A stretch of DNA of 64,000 bases, taken from positions 1,240,001-1,304,000 of the forward strand of contig NZ_FNSQ01000005.1 in assembly GCF_900105205.1 (NCBI RefSeq), in the 5' to 3' direction. The notes under the pieces were generated by a model, which saw only the letters and a list, made by a program, of their open reading frames with translations, ran no database searches and had not been told where the DNA came from. Source of the stretch: Microbacterium hydrocarbonoxydans (GTDB taxonomy: Bacteria > Actinomycetota > Actinomycetes > Actinomycetales > Microbacteriaceae). Positions 26,031 through 35,637 of this stretch are shown piece after piece; the stretch's first letter is position 1, and each line of letters begins with the position of its first letter. The position numbers and the translations under genes were made by a program.

Positions 26031-27053
26031 ATGTCGACAGTGACCGCCGAGACGCTCGCCGCACCGGAGCGTCGTGACGAGACCGTCGCTCGCAGTGCGT
26101 GGCCCGCGCTGCGAGTGATCGGCGCGACTGTCGTCACGGCGGTCACCGTCTTCCTCCTCGCCACGTTCGCGACCTTCGCACTCGGGGCGGCGAGCGGCTC
26201 GAACCCCGCAGCCGTCGCCCTCGGCGAGGTCGCCACGCAGGCCGACGTCGACCGGCTGAACCACCAGTTCGGACTCGACCGCCCGTTCGTCGTGCGCTAC
26301 ATCGATTGGATCTCCGGCGCTGTCACGGGCGACCTCGGCACGTCGTGGTTCACCACGATCCCGGTCGCCGACAGCATCGCCCAGGCCTTCCCGGTGAGCC
26401 TGTCGATCGCGGCAGGGGCGACGCTGTTCGCCCTGGTCTTCGGTTTCGCGGGCGGCGTGCTCGCGGCGGTGACCCGCGGCGGCACGGTCGATCGGGTCGT
26501 GACCGCCGTCAGCACGATCGCCGCCACCGTCCCCGCCTTCGTCGCGGCGATCGGCCTGATCCTGCTCTTCTCCTATGCGATCCCGCTCTTCCCGGTCGCC
26601 GGCTACACGCCGCCGGAGCAGAATCTCGGTGCATGGCTGGTGTGCCTCGTGCTGCCCTCGGTCGCGCTCAGCCTGGATGCCGGTGCCGACATCGCGAGGC
26701 AGCTGCGGACGTCGCTCGTCGGCACCCTGGGGGAGAACTTCATCACCGGAGCGAGGGTGCACGGGCTCGGCCCCGCGCGTATCGTGTTCCGGCATGCGCT
26801 GCCCATCGCGTCGGGTCCCGCGCTCTCGGCCCTCGGCGTGCATGCCCCACGTCTGGTCGGCGGAGCGGTGATCACCGAGGTGATCTTCGGGATGCCTGGG
26901 CTCGGACAGCTCGCCAACCGCGCCGCGCTGCAGGGCGACGTGCCCGTGGTGCAGGGCGTACTGCTCGTGACCATCGCGATGATCGTGATCGTCGGAGCCG
27001 TCCTCAACATCGTGATCTCCCGCACCGGCGGGACGGAGAGGAGCGCCGCATGA
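26031..27053 (+). CDS. ABC transporter permease (DppB type)
   Basis: 340 residues with six predicted membrane helices in DppB/OppB layout: an N-terminal helix, a long extracytoplasmic segment containing LNHQFGLDRPFVVRYIDWISG and GDLGTSW, and the EAA-type loop ARVHGLGPARIVFRHALP that docks to the ATPases. A 30-residue N-terminal extension precedes helix 1. Starts 6 nt after the binding-protein stop and overlaps the next permease by ATGA. Confidence 0.93.
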   Translation: MSTVTAETLAAPERRDETVARSAWPALRVIGATVVTAVTVFLLATFATFALGAASGSNPAAVALGEVATQADVDRLNHQFGLDRPFVVRYIDWISGAVTGDLGTSWFTTIPVADSIAQAFPVSLSIAAGATLFALVFGFAGGVLAAVTRGGTVDRVVTAVSTIAATVPAFVAAIGLILLFSYAIPLFPVAGYTPPEQNLGAWLVCLVLPSVALSLDAGADIARQLRTSLVGTLGENFITGARVHGLGPARIVFRHALPIASGPALSALGVHAPRLVGGAVITEVIFGMPGLGQLANRAALQGDVPVVQGVLLVTIAMIVIVGAVLNIVISRTGGTERSAA

Positions 27054-27925
27054 GCGTCATCGCACCCTCGGCCGCCGTGCGACTGTGGCGCGCGGGCTGG
27101 AGCGTCCGGCTCGCGCTGCTCGTCCTGCTCGGAGTGGCGCTGCTCGCCGTCGCCGGCCCCGCGCTCGCTCCGCAGGACCCGCTCGCGCAGAACGCGTCGG
27201 CCGCCCTGCAGGAGCCGAGCCTCGCCCACCTCCTCGGCACCGACTACCTCGGCAGGGACGTGCTCTCGAGGCTGTTCGCGGGGGCGCCGGCCTCGCTCGT
27301 CAGCGCCGTCGCCGCCGCGCTGATCGGACTGGTGCTCGGTGCGGTCCCCGGAGCCCTCAGCGCCTTCGTGCCGCGGTTCGCCGAGTGGTTCTCGCTGCGC
27401 ATCGTCGATGCGCTCCTCGCGCTGCCCTTCATCCTGTTCGCGATCGTGTTCGCCGCACTGCTGGGCAACGGGCTCATCCAGGCGACGCTCGCGATCGGCA
27501 TCCTGGTGGCGCCGGGGTTCTTCCGCATCGCCCGCGCCGCCACCCTGAGGGTGCGCGACTCGCAGTACATCGACGCGGCCGGCTACCTCGGGGCATCCGC
27601 GTGGTGGATCCTGCGGCGGCACGTGCGGCGCCAGGTCGCGCCCAACCTCGTGGTGGCCTCCGTCTCGGCCCTCGGCGGCGCGCTCCTCGCGGTCGCCTCG
27701 CTCACGTTCCTCGGCATCGGAGTGCAGCCTCCGGCGCCGACCTGGGGAGGGATGCTGTCGAGCGATCTCGGTTATCTCGGACAGCGGCCCTGGGGTCCGC
27801 TCGCTCCGGCCCTCGCGATCATCGTCACGGTCGGTGCCCTCAACGTGGTCGCGGACGCGGCCAGGGACGTGCTCGGGGCGGCAGTCGTCGTGCCGGCGAA
27901 GCGGAAGGCGGTCGCGCATGTCTGA
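27050..27925 (+). CDS. ABC transporter permease (DppC type)
   Basis: 291 residues. N-terminal helix, then APQDPLAQNASAALQEPS and the hallmark HLLGTDYLGRDVLSRLFAG of DppC-type subunits, five more helices and an EAA loop DAAGYLGASAWWILRRHV. Partner of the DppB-type permease. ATG 27050 overlaps the upstream stop; its own end overlaps the ATPase gene by 8 nt. Confidence 0.93.
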   Translation: MSVIAPSAAVRLWRAGWSVRLALLVLLGVALLAVAGPALAPQDPLAQNASAALQEPSLAHLLGTDYLGRDVLSRLFAGAPASLVSAVAAALIGLVLGAVPGALSAFVPRFAEWFSLRIVDALLALPFILFAIVFAALLGNGLIQATLAIGILVAPGFFRIARAATLRVRDSQYIDAAGYLGASAWWILRRHVRRQVAPNLVVASVSALGGALLAVASLTFLGIGVQPPAPTWGGMLSSDLGYLGQRPWGPLAPALAIIVTVGALNVVADAARDVLGAAVVVPAKRKAVAHV

Positions 27926-28820
27926 CACCCGGTCGATCATCGAGGCGCCAGGCGCCCTGCCGCAGACGGCGGTCGTGCACGACAGGCCGCTGCTGCCCTC
28001 CTTCGACGAGGCCTCCCTCGCGCGCCCGGCCACGGCCGCGGTCACCGATCTCGTGATCGCCGCCGCCGACGGCACCGAGCTCGTGCACGGCGTCTCGGCG
28101 TCGGTCCGCCCAGGAGAGGCGCTGGGCATCGTCGGCGAGTCGGGAAGCGGCAAGACCCTCACCTGCCGCGCGCTGCTGGGGATCCTCCCCGCGGGCCTCG
28201 AGGTCACCGGCGGAACCGTCGAGGTCGACGGGGTCGACCTCACGGATGCGGATGAGCGCGCCTGGCGGCGAGTGCGCGGCACGCACATCGGCGCGGTCTT
28301 CCAGGACCCGGCCTCGTACCTCAATCCCGCCATCCCGGTCGGGGCGCAGCTGGAGGAGACCCTGCGGGTGACCGCCGGGCTTCCGCGTCGTCAGGCCAGG
28401 CAGCGAGCGCGTGAGCTGCTCGACGACCTCGGCATCCGCCGGGTCGACCTGGTGCTGCGGCAGCGGGTCGCGCAGCTGTCAGGGGGGATGCTCCAGCGCG
28501 TCCTCATCGCGATGGCGCTCGCGGCCGACCCCGCCGTGCTGATCGCGGACGAGGCGACGACGGCGCTCGACGTCACGGTGCAGGCGGAGCTGCTCGAACT
28601 GCTCAGCAGACTGCGCAGGGAACGAGATCTCGCGCTCATCCTGGTCTCGCACGACCTGGCCGTCGTCGCCCAGGTGTGCGAGCGCGTGCAGGTCTTCCGC
28701 GACGGGCGCGTGGTGGAGGCGGGGGCGACGACCCGCGTCCTGCGCGCTCCCGCCCATGCGTACACGCGGGAGCTGCTCAGCGCGCACGCCGCCTATGGAC
28801 TCGAGAGGTTCCTCGCATGA
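27918..28820 (+). CDS. ABC transporter ATP-binding protein (DppD type)
   Basis: 300 residues. Walker A GESGSGKT at 73-80, Q-loop FQDPASYLNP, signature LSGGMLQRV and Walker B VLIADEATTALD. An unusual ~45-residue N-terminal extension precedes the first beta-strand; the start at 27918 is kept because the frame overlaps the permease end as elsewhere in the operon, but a later start cannot be excluded. The C-terminus lacks most of the iron-sulfur-type oligopeptide tail. Energises peptide-type import. Confidence 0.92.
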   Translation: MSDTRSIIEAPGALPQTAVVHDRPLLPSFDEASLARPATAAVTDLVIAAADGTELVHGVSASVRPGEALGIVGESGSGKTLTCRALLGILPAGLEVTGGTVEVDGVDLTDADERAWRRVRGTHIGAVFQDPASYLNPAIPVGAQLEETLRVTAGLPRRQARQRARELLDDLGIRRVDLVLRQRVAQLSGGMLQRVLIAMALAADPAVLIADEATTALDVTVQAELLELLSRLRRERDLALILVSHDLAVVAQVCERVQVFRDGRVVEAGATTRVLRAPAHAYTRELLSAHAAYGLERFLA

Positions 28821-29629
28821 CCGCGCCCATCCTCGAACTCGACGACCTGTCGGTCGACTACGGGCGCGTGCGCGTGCTCGATCGCCTCTCACTGACGATC
28901 CGCCCCGGCGAGGTCGTCGGGGTGGTCGGCGAATCCGGGTCGGGCAAGACGACGCTCGCGAAGGCCGTGCTCCGTGCGGTCGAGGTCGCAGCCGGCTCGC
29001 GCCTCGTCGTGGACGGCCGCGATGTCACGCGCCTGCGCGGTCGGGGGCTGCGGGCGTGGCGGCGCGGCGGCGCCGTGCAGTACGTGTTCCAGGATCCGCT
29101 GCGGTCTCTGGACCCGGGAATCCGCGTCGCCGACTCGATCGTCGAGGGGCTCCGCATCGCCGGCGTCCCCGCGGCCGATGCCGCGCGGCGTCGCAGCGCG
29201 GCCCTCGAGGCCGTCGGCCTCGACGAGGAGCTGATCGCGCGTCTGCCGGCCGGTCTCTCCGGCGGGCAGCGACAGCGTGCGGCGATCGCCCGCGCACTGG
29301 TGGTCGAGCCCCGGCTGCTGCTGCTAGACGAGCCGGTCAGCGCTCTCGACGCCGCGAGCCGTGATCGGGTCGTGCAGGCGCTGATCGCACTGCGCGATGC
29401 ACGCGGGGCCGACCTCGCCATGCTCGTGATCTCGCACGACATCGGCTCGCTCGCCGCTATGAGCGACCGACTCATCGTGCTCGATCACGGCCGCATCGTC
29501 GAAGACGGCCCTACCCGCCGGGTGATCTCGCGCCCGGAGCATCCGTATACCGGACTGCTCATCGATTCCGTCCCCCTCATCCATGCGCCACGGGCGAACC
29601 GCCCGTCGCCCGTCCCCGTCAGGAGCTGA
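28817..29629 (+). CDS. ABC transporter ATP-binding protein (DppF type)
   Basis: 270 residues. Walker A GESGSGKTT (38-46), Q-loop FQDPLRSLDP, signature LSGGQRQRAAIARAL and Walker B LLLLDEPVSALD. Ends with the oligopeptide-ABC C-terminal motif SRPEHPYTGLLIDSVP. Second ATPase of the importer, coupled by ATGA to the first. The following monooxygenase gene begins 5 nt after its stop. Confidence 0.93.
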   Translation: MTAPILELDDLSVDYGRVRVLDRLSLTIRPGEVVGVVGESGSGKTTLAKAVLRAVEVAAGSRLVVDGRDVTRLRGRGLRAWRRGGAVQYVFQDPLRSLDPGIRVADSIVEGLRIAGVPAADAARRRSAALEAVGLDEELIARLPAGLSGGQRQRAAIARALVVEPRLLLLDEPVSALDAASRDRVVQALIALRDARGADLAMLVISHDIGSLAAMSDRLIVLDHGRIVEDGPTRRVISRPEHPYTGLLIDSVPLIHAPRANRPSPVPVRS

Positions 29630-29633
29630 CGCC

Positions 29634-30800
29634 ATGCCCATCGAATTGCTCGGAATGATCGCCACGACCGCAGGATCCGAGGCGAGAGCCGTCGACGGCC
29701 CCATCGTCGACGCGGGGTACGTGCGCGAGTTCTCCCGCGCGCACGAGGAGGCCGGTTTCGACCGCGTCCTGATCGGCTACAGCGCGAGCTCGCCGGACGG
29801 ATTCGCGGTCGCCGCTGCGGCGCTGCACTCGACCGAGCGGCTGAAGGTGCTCATCGCGCACCGGCCGGGATTCGTCGCACCGACAGTCGTCGCCCGCAAG
29901 CTCGCCACCCTCGATCACCTCACCGGTGGAGGCAGGGTCGCGATCCACCACATCAGCGGAGGCAGCGAGGCCGATCAGCGCAGGGACGGCGACTTCAGCG
30001 ACAAGTCCGACCGCTATCGGCGCACCGGCGAGTTCATCGAGGTGCTCCGACGAACTCTCACCTCGGACGAGCCGTTCGACTATCACGGCGACTTCTACCG
30101 GGTCGAGGGTGCGTTCTCGGCGGTGAAGCCCGCGACGGATGCGGGGATCCCGGTGTTCTTCGGCGGCCTGTCCGAGGGTGCAGTGGAGGTGGGAGCCCGC
30201 GGTGCCGACGTGTACATGCTCTTCGGCGAGCCGCTCGCCGACGTCGCGGAGAACATCCGCACGATCCGGGCCGCGGCGGCGAAGGCGGGCCGCACGGTGG
30301 AGTTCAGCCTGTCGACCCGGCCGATCATCGGGGCCACCGAAGCCGAGGCCTGGGAGAAGGCCGAGCGCATCTACGCCGAGACGGAGGCCGTGCTCGCCGG
30401 CCGTGCGTCGGGTGACACTCTGTCGTTCGCCCGACCGGCGGAGCGCGAGCAGGCTCCGGTGTCGGCCGACAGGCTGCAGCAGGCGGCCCGGCGCGGCGAC
30501 GTGCACGACGAGCGGCTCTGGCTCGGGATCACCCGCCTCACCGGGCCCTCCGGCAACTCGACCGCGCCGGTCGGAACACCCGCTCAGGTGGCCGAGGCGC
30601 TGCTGAAGTACTACGACCTGGGCGTGACGCGCTTCCTCATCCGCGGGTTCGACCCGCTCGGCGATGTGCGCGACTGGGGCGCCGAGCTCGTGCCGGCGCT
30701 CCGCGAGGGAGCCCGACTCCGCGATGAGGCCCGACTCCGCGATGAAGCCCGACTCCGCGATGAAGCCGGCGCCGTGCTGAACGAGGAACGCGTGGCCTGA
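29634..30800 (+). CDS. LLM class flavin-dependent alkanesulfonate monooxygenase-like enzyme (SsuD type)
   Basis: 388 residues, luciferase-like fold. SsuD-group motifs include LKVLIAHRPGFVAPTVVARKLATLDHL, VAIHHISGGSEADQRRDGD, FYRVEGAFSAVKP and FFGGLSEGAVEVG. Expected to release sulfite from alkylsulfonates with FMNH2 and O2. Last gene of the importer operon, so it probably acts on the transported compound. The C-terminal tail carries three near-identical ARLRDE hexapeptides encoded by an 18-bp tandem repeat (30711-30764), an unusual extension beyond the family core. Convergent with the quinone reductase gene. Confidence 0.87.
   Translation: MPIELLGMIATTAGSEARAVDGPIVDAGYVREFSRAHEEAGFDRVLIGYSASSPDGFAVAAAALHSTERLKVLIAHRPGFVAPTVVARKLATLDHLTGGGRVAIHHISGGSEADQRRDGDFSDKSDRYRRTGEFIEVLRRTLTSDEPFDYHGDFYRVEGAFSAVKPATDAGIPVFFGGLSEGAVEVGARGADVYMLFGEPLADVAENIRTIRAAAAKAGRTVEFSLSTRPIIGATEAEAWEKAERIYAETEAVLAGRASGDTLSFARPAEREQAPVSADRLQQAARRGDVHDERLWLGITRLTGPSGNSTAPVGTPAQVAEALLKYYDLGVTRFLIRGFDPLGDVRDWGAELVPALREGARLRDEARLRDEARLRDEAGAVLNEERVA
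30711..30764 (+). repeat. 18-bp tandem repeat, three copies, inside LLM monooxygenase gene
   Basis: Three in-frame units of GCCCGACTCCGCGATGAR at 30711-30728, 30729-30746 and 30747-30764; only the last base of the first unit differs (G for A). Each encodes Ala-Arg-Leu-Arg-Asp-Glu, giving a charged helical tail. Near identity suggests recent slippage, so copy number may vary among strains. Confidence 0.95.
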
Positions 30801-30804
30801 CCCG

Positions 30805-31749
30805 TTACGGGACGAGGATGATCTTGCCCGAGGCGTCTCCGGACTCCACGAGCTCGTGGGCGCGCACCGCCTCGGTGAGGGGCAGCTCCGGTCCGAGCTC
30901 GATCGTGAAGTCGCCTGACGCCAGCAGCTGGACGGTCGCGGCCAGAGCCTCGGCCCGCCAGACGAGCTCCTTCTCGGTGAGAGGCTCCGGCGAGCCGCCC
31001 GAGAACGCGCGGATGCCGAACGAGGCGGCATCGGGCCCGCGGACGATGGTGGCGATTCGGTCGCGGTCGGCGACGAGTTCGAGGGAGGTCTGGATGGCCT
31101 CGTCGGTGCCGGCGCAGTCCAGCGCGACGGTGACGCCGTCGGGGGCCGCCTCGCGCACACGGTCGAGGAGACCGTCGCCGTAGGCCACGGGCGTCGCGCC
31201 CAGCTCACGCAGCTGGTCGTGGCGGGCCGGGCTCGCGGTGGCGATCACAGACGCACCCCACGCGACCGCGAACTGCACGGCGGCCTGGCCGACGGAGCCC
31301 GATCCGCCGTGCACCAGCAGCACGTCGCCCTCGGTGAGACCGAGGGAGCGCAGGGCCTGGTACGCGGTTCCGGCGGGGATGCCGATGCCGGCGCCCTCGG
31401 AAGCTGTGACCGAGTCGGGCAGCGCGACGAGCTTCTCGACCGGCACCGACAGCAGACTCGAGTAGGTGCCGACCGTGTCGCGGATGGCCACCCGGTCGCC
31501 GACCGCGAACTGCGTGACGCCTTCCGCGAGCGACTCGATCACGCCCGCGCCGTCGAAGCCCACGCCGCGCGGCTCGGTGATCGGCGGGGAGGGGCGCTTC
31601 GCTGCACGCAGCTTGGCGTCGATCGGATTCACCCCCGCCGCCTCGATGCGCACCACCGCTTCGCCGCTCAGGGCGATCGGATCGGGCGTCTCGATCAGAT
31701 GCAGGACGTCAGGGGAACCGAACTCTGTGTAGACGATCGCGCGAGCCAT
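30805..31749 (-). CDS. NADP-dependent quinone oxidoreductase (zinc-independent MDR family)
   Basis: 314 residues. GroES-like N-terminal domain (VVRIEAAGVNPIDAKLRAA), the MDR motif GIPAGTAYQALRSLGLTEGD and the NADPH-binding loop LVHGGSGSVGQAAVQFA (~147-163). No structural-zinc cysteines are present, which places it with zeta-crystallin-like quinone reductases. Reduces quinones or enones. TAGCCT (31761-31756) is 6 nt before ATG 31749, inside the last codons of hrpA, so it likely has its own leaderless transcript as well as hrpA read-through. Confidence 0.9.
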   Translation of the reverse strand: MARAIVYTEFGSPDVLHLIETPDPIALSGEAVVRIEAAGVNPIDAKLRAAKRPSPPITEPRGVGFDGAGVIESLAEGVTQFAVGDRVAIRDTVGTYSSLLSVPVEKLVALPDSVTASEGAGIGIPAGTAYQALRSLGLTEGDVLLVHGGSGSVGQAAVQFAVAWGASVIATASPARHDQLRELGATPVAYGDGLLDRVREAAPDGVTVALDCAGTDEAIQTSLELVADRDRIATIVRGPDAASFGIRAFSGGSPEPLTEKELVWRAEALAATVQLLASGDFTIELGPELPLTEAVRAHELVESGDASGKIILVP

Positions 31750-31758
31750 GGATTCAGG

Positions 31759-34700
31759 CTACCCCCGCGAACCCAGCACCTTCATGATCCGCTGCGGCGA
31801 GACCGGCTGCGCGGTGCCCAGACGCTGCGCGAACACGCTGACCCGGTACTCCTCGAGCAGCCAGCGCGTCTCGACGAGGGCGGCGGAGGCGTCGGGAGCG
31901 AGGGGGATGGTGCCGCCCGCCTCCTCGAACGCCTTCGCCATCCGCTCGAACTCGCTCATGCGCGTGCGATCCTTGCCCGGCTCGTTGCCGAGCACCTTCA
32001 GTCGATCCAGCATCGCCTCGAGATATCGAGGGAAGTGCGCGAGACGGTCGACACCCGCCGCCGACACGAAGCCGGGGTGCAGGAGCCCTGAGAGCTGCGT
32101 GCGGATGTCGTTCAGCGGCCCGAGCAGTGCGAGCGAGTTCTGCGACTTGATGCCGCGCTCCACGGCCCTGGACTGGGTGAGGATGCGGGCGACCAGCGAC
32201 ACGCAGGCGAACAGCTGGTCCACGAGCGCCGCCGACACGGCATCCCGCACCCGAGCGAACTCGGCCTCGGTGCGCACGATGCCACCGGCGACCGTGCGAT
32301 CGATGAGGTTCTGCACCACCGCGGCGCGGCAGTCCTCGATCAGCGCGGCGGCCGACTGATAGGGGGAGGCGGCGAGCGCCAGCTTCTCCTGGCTCGTCAG
32401 GTGCTCCTGCACGTACGACGACGGTGACGGCACGCCGAGCAGCACGAGGCGACGCACGCCGGCACGCGTGGCGACGAGGGCGGCGTCCGCTGTGGCCTCG
32501 ACGCGCACTGAGGCGGTCTTGCCCTGATCGACGATCGCCGGGTACCCGCGCACCACACCGCCGGCCACGCGGGTGTCGAGCACCTCGGGCAGGTCTCCGA
32601 AGGTCCAGGCGGTGAGGCCGTCGCGTTCGATCGAGGTTGCGACAGCTGCGGGCTGCGGTCCCTTCGAGGGGCCGGGGCGGCGGGGCGGGGCGGCGATCGA
32701 CCGGGCGACGCTGCTGCGGGCACGGTCGGCGAGGTCGGCCTGCAGCGCGCTGAGGTCGCGGTTCGATCCCGCGACCCTCCCGCGCTCGTCCACGGCGCGG
32801 AAGTTCATCCGCAGGTGCGCGGGCACCCGCTCGTCCTCGAAGTCCGAGGCGGAGACGAGCTGGTTCGCGAGCGGCTGGATGAGGCGGGCGAGCGCCTCTT
32901 TGAGGGTGCGGGCGGGGAGGCCGCCGTGCGACTCCGGTCCTTCTCCCGCGAGCTCTGCCCCGAACCTGTCCGCCCAGTCGGCGGCCGGCACCACGTGCCG
33001 CCGGATCGCCTTGGGCAGCGCGCGCAGCAGCCCGGTGACGAGCTCGGCGCGGAGGCCGGGCACCTGCCAGTCGAAGCCCCTGTCCTCGATCTGGACGAGC
33101 AGCGGGAGCGGAATCACGACGCTGACCCCGTCGTCCGCGGCACCCGGCTCGAAGCGGTAGGCGAGTCCGAGCACCTGGTCGCCCTGCGTCCAGCGCGTCG
33201 GGAACTCGCTCTGGTCCGCCCTGCCCTCGTCGTCGAGCAGGTCGGCCTCGCGCATCACGAGCAGTTTCGGGGTGGCGGCCAGAGCCTCGCGCCACCACTT
33301 CTCGAACGAGCGCACGTCGAAGACGTCCGACGGGATCCGCTCGTCGTAGAACCGGAACACGGCCTCGTCGCCCGCGAGGATGTCGCGACGACGCTCGCGC
33401 TCCTCGAGCTTCTCGAGGCGCTTGCGCAGTTCGGCGTTGCTGCGCCAGAACGCGCTGACCCGCTTGTCGATGCGCGTCGGATCCCACTCGCCCTCCACGA
33501 GCGCGTGCCGCACGAACATCTCGCGGGATGCGGCCCTGTCGATGCGGGCGAACTGGACGCGTCGGCGCGGGATGATCTCCACCCCGAACAGCGTCACCTT
33601 CTCGTAGGCGACGGCGGCGCCGGCATCCTTCGACCAGTGCGGCTCGGTGACCTGGCGCTTGGCGAGGTCACCGGCGAGCGCCTCGGCCCAGGCCGGATCG
33701 ATCGCAGCGACCGTGCGGGCGTAGGTGCGGGAGGTCTCCACGATCTCGGCGGCCATCACGGCCTGCGGGGCCTTCTTGCGCAGCGCCGAGCCAGGGAAGA
33801 TCGAGAAGCGGATGCCGCGGGCTCCCCGGTACTCGGCCATCCTCCGCTTCTTGGGATCGAGTCCCTTGCCGGTGTTCCGCTCGTCGAGGATGCCGATCTG
33901 CGACAGGAGGCCGGCCAGCAGTGCGCGGTGGATCGCGTCGGGATCGGCCGTACCCGAGCGGGAGGAGTCCTTGTCCTTCACGAGGGACCGCAGCTGACGG
34001 TGGACGTCGAACCACTCCCGCACCCGCACGTAGTTCAGGTGCTCCGACCGGCAGAGGCGGCGGAACGCGCTGGATCCGAGCTCGCGCTGCTGCTCCCTGA
34101 GGTGGTTCCACAGGTTGAGGATCGAGAGGAAGTCGCTCGTCGGGTCGGCGAAGCGCGCGTGCATCCGGTCGGCCTCGTCGCGCACGCTCTGCGGCGCCTC
34201 CTGCGACGGTCGCTCGCGCACGTCCTGGATCGACATGCCGGCCACGATCGCGAGCACGTCTCGGGTGACATCGGTGCCGCCGGGGCGCCCGGCCTCGATC
34301 AGCATGCGGGCGAAGCGAGGGTCGATCGGGATGCGCGAGATGTCGCGACCGATGCGGGTCAGGCGCGGGGTGTCCCCGCTGCCGGTGACGGCGCCGAGCT
34401 CGGTGAGCAGGTCGACCGCGGCCTTGACGCCCCGGGAGTCCGGAGGGGTGAGGAAGGGGAAGGCGGTGATGTCGCCGAAGCCGAGCGACAGCATCTGCAG
34501 GATGACGGAGGCGAGCGAGGTGCGCAGGATCTCTGGCTCGGTGAACTCCGGGCGGCTGTCGAAGTCCTCCTCGCTGTACAGGCGTATCGCGATGCCGTCG
34601 CTGGTGCGCCCCGCGCGACCCGAGCGCTGGTTCGCCGAGGCCTGCGAGATCGCCTCGATCGGCAGTCGCTGCACCTTGGAGCGGTTGCTGTAGCGCGAGA

Positions 34701-35637
34701 CGCGCGCGGTGCCGGTGTCGATCACGTAGCGGATGCCGGGAACGGTGAGGCTGGTCTCGGCGACGTTGGTGGCCAGCACGACCCGCCGCCGTACCCCGGC
34801 GACGCGGCTCTTCTCGAACACGCGGTGCTGCTCCGCGGCCGACAGGCGGCCGTACAGCGGCAGCACCTCGGTGGGGGAGCGGTCCTTCGAGTACGCGCCG
34901 CGCACGGCATCCGCGGCGTCCCTGATCTCGGCCTCACCGGGAAGGAACACGAGCACGTCGCCCGGGTCCTCGCGGTCGAGTTCGCGGAGGGCCGCGACGA
35001 TCGCGGTGACCTCGTCGGACTCCTCCGTCTCCTCCGTCTGCGCCCGGTAGCGGATCTCGACGGGGAAGGTGCGGCCGGACACCTCGATGACCGGCGCCGG
35101 CACGCCCTCCGCCGTCGCGAAGTGGCGGGCGAAGCTCTCGGGATCGATCGTCGCCGAGGTGATGATGACCTTGAGGTCGGGGCGCTCGGGCAGTATGCGC
35201 ACGAGGTAGCCGAGCAGGAAGTCGACGTTGAGGGAGCGCTCGTGCGCCTCGTCGATGATGATCGTGTCGTACCGCCGCAGCAGCCGGTCGCGGTGGATCT
35301 CGTTCAGCAGGATGCCGTCGGTCATCAGCGCGATGCGCGTGTCGTCCGACACCTTGTCGGTGAAGCGCACCTTGTAGCCGACGACGCCGCCGAGCTCGAC
35401 CTGCAGCTCCTCCGCGACGCGCTCCGCGATCGTCCGCGCGGCGAGACGTCGCGGCTGCGTGTGCGCGATGCGCTCACGTTTGAGGTCGAGGCAGATCTTC
35501 GGCAGCTGCGTCGTCTTGCCCGAACCCGTGGCGCCGGCGACGATGACGACCTGGTGGTCGCGGATGGCGTCGGCGATCTCGTCCCTGGCAGCGCTGACGG
35601 GCAGCTCGGGAGGATAGAAGATCACGGGGGAGGACAT
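31759..35637 (-). CDS. hrpA: ATP-dependent RNA helicase HrpA (DEAH box)
   Basis: 1292 residues, the expected ~1300 for HrpA. Domain order: Walker A GATGSGKTT (~36-44), DEAH in IIIDEAHERS, SATI (TSATIDPESFARHF), helicase C with NVAETSLTVPGIRYVIDTG and QRSGRAGR, then HA2, OB-fold and the long DUF3418 C-terminal region unique to HrpA. Unwinds RNA in mRNA processing and rescues stalled ribosomes in E. coli. ATG 35637 is preceded by GGGAG; the frame runs farther upstream but across the promoter. Its -10 appears shared with the divergent gene at 35663. Confidence 0.96.
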   Translation of the reverse strand: MSSPVIFYPPELPVSAARDEIADAIRDHQVVIVAGATGSGKTTQLPKICLDLKRERIAHTQPRRLAARTIAERVAEELQVELGGVVGYKVRFTDKVSDDTRIALMTDGILLNEIHRDRLLRRYDTIIIDEAHERSLNVDFLLGYLVRILPERPDLKVIITSATIDPESFARHFATAEGVPAPVIEVSGRTFPVEIRYRAQTEETEESDEVTAIVAALRELDREDPGDVLVFLPGEAEIRDAADAVRGAYSKDRSPTEVLPLYGRLSAAEQHRVFEKSRVAGVRRRVVLATNVAETSLTVPGIRYVIDTGTARVSRYSNRSKVQRLPIEAISQASANQRSGRAGRTSDGIAIRLYSEEDFDSRPEFTEPEILRTSLASVILQMLSLGFGDITAFPFLTPPDSRGVKAAVDLLTELGAVTGSGDTPRLTRIGRDISRIPIDPRFARMLIEAGRPGGTDVTRDVLAIVAGMSIQDVRERPSQEAPQSVRDEADRMHARFADPTSDFLSILNLWNHLREQQRELGSSAFRRLCRSEHLNYVRVREWFDVHRQLRSLVKDKDSSRSGTADPDAIHRALLAGLLSQIGILDERNTGKGLDPKKRRMAEYRGARGIRFSIFPGSALRKKAPQAVMAAEIVETSRTYARTVAAIDPAWAEALAGDLAKRQVTEPHWSKDAGAAVAYEKVTLFGVEIIPRRRVQFARIDRAASREMFVRHALVEGEWDPTRIDKRVSAFWRSNAELRKRLEKLEERERRRDILAGDEAVFRFYDERIPSDVFDVRSFEKWWREALAATPKLLVMREADLLDDEGRADQSEFPTRWTQGDQVLGLAYRFEPGAADDGVSVVIPLPLLVQIEDRGFDWQVPGLRAELVTGLLRALPKAIRRHVVPAADWADRFGAELAGEGPESHGGLPARTLKEALARLIQPLANQLVSASDFEDERVPAHLRMNFRAVDERGRVAGSNRDLSALQADLADRARSSVARSIAAPPRRPGPSKGPQPAAVATSIERDGLTAWTFGDLPEVLDTRVAGGVVRGYPAIVDQGKTASVRVEATADAALVATRAGVRRLVLLGVPSPSSYVQEHLTSQEKLALAASPYQSAAALIEDCRAAVVQNLIDRTVAGGIVRTEAEFARVRDAVSAALVDQLFACVSLVARILTQSRAVERGIKSQNSLALLGPLNDIRTQLSGLLHPGFVSAAGVDRLAHFPRYLEAMLDRLKVLGNEPGKDRTRMSEFERMAKAFEEAGGTIPLAPDASAALVETRWLLEEYRVSVFAQRLGTAQPVSPQRIMKVLGSRG

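Noticed and set aside
24384..26843. Extension of the alpha/beta hydrolase frame far upstream on the minus strand
   Set aside because: It would run antisense through the ABC binding protein and permease; a ribosome-binding site and ATG exist at 24383.
30801..30830. CCCGTTACGGG between convergent genes as terminator
   Set aside because: Five-base arms with a one-base loop; an open loop would leave too short a stem.
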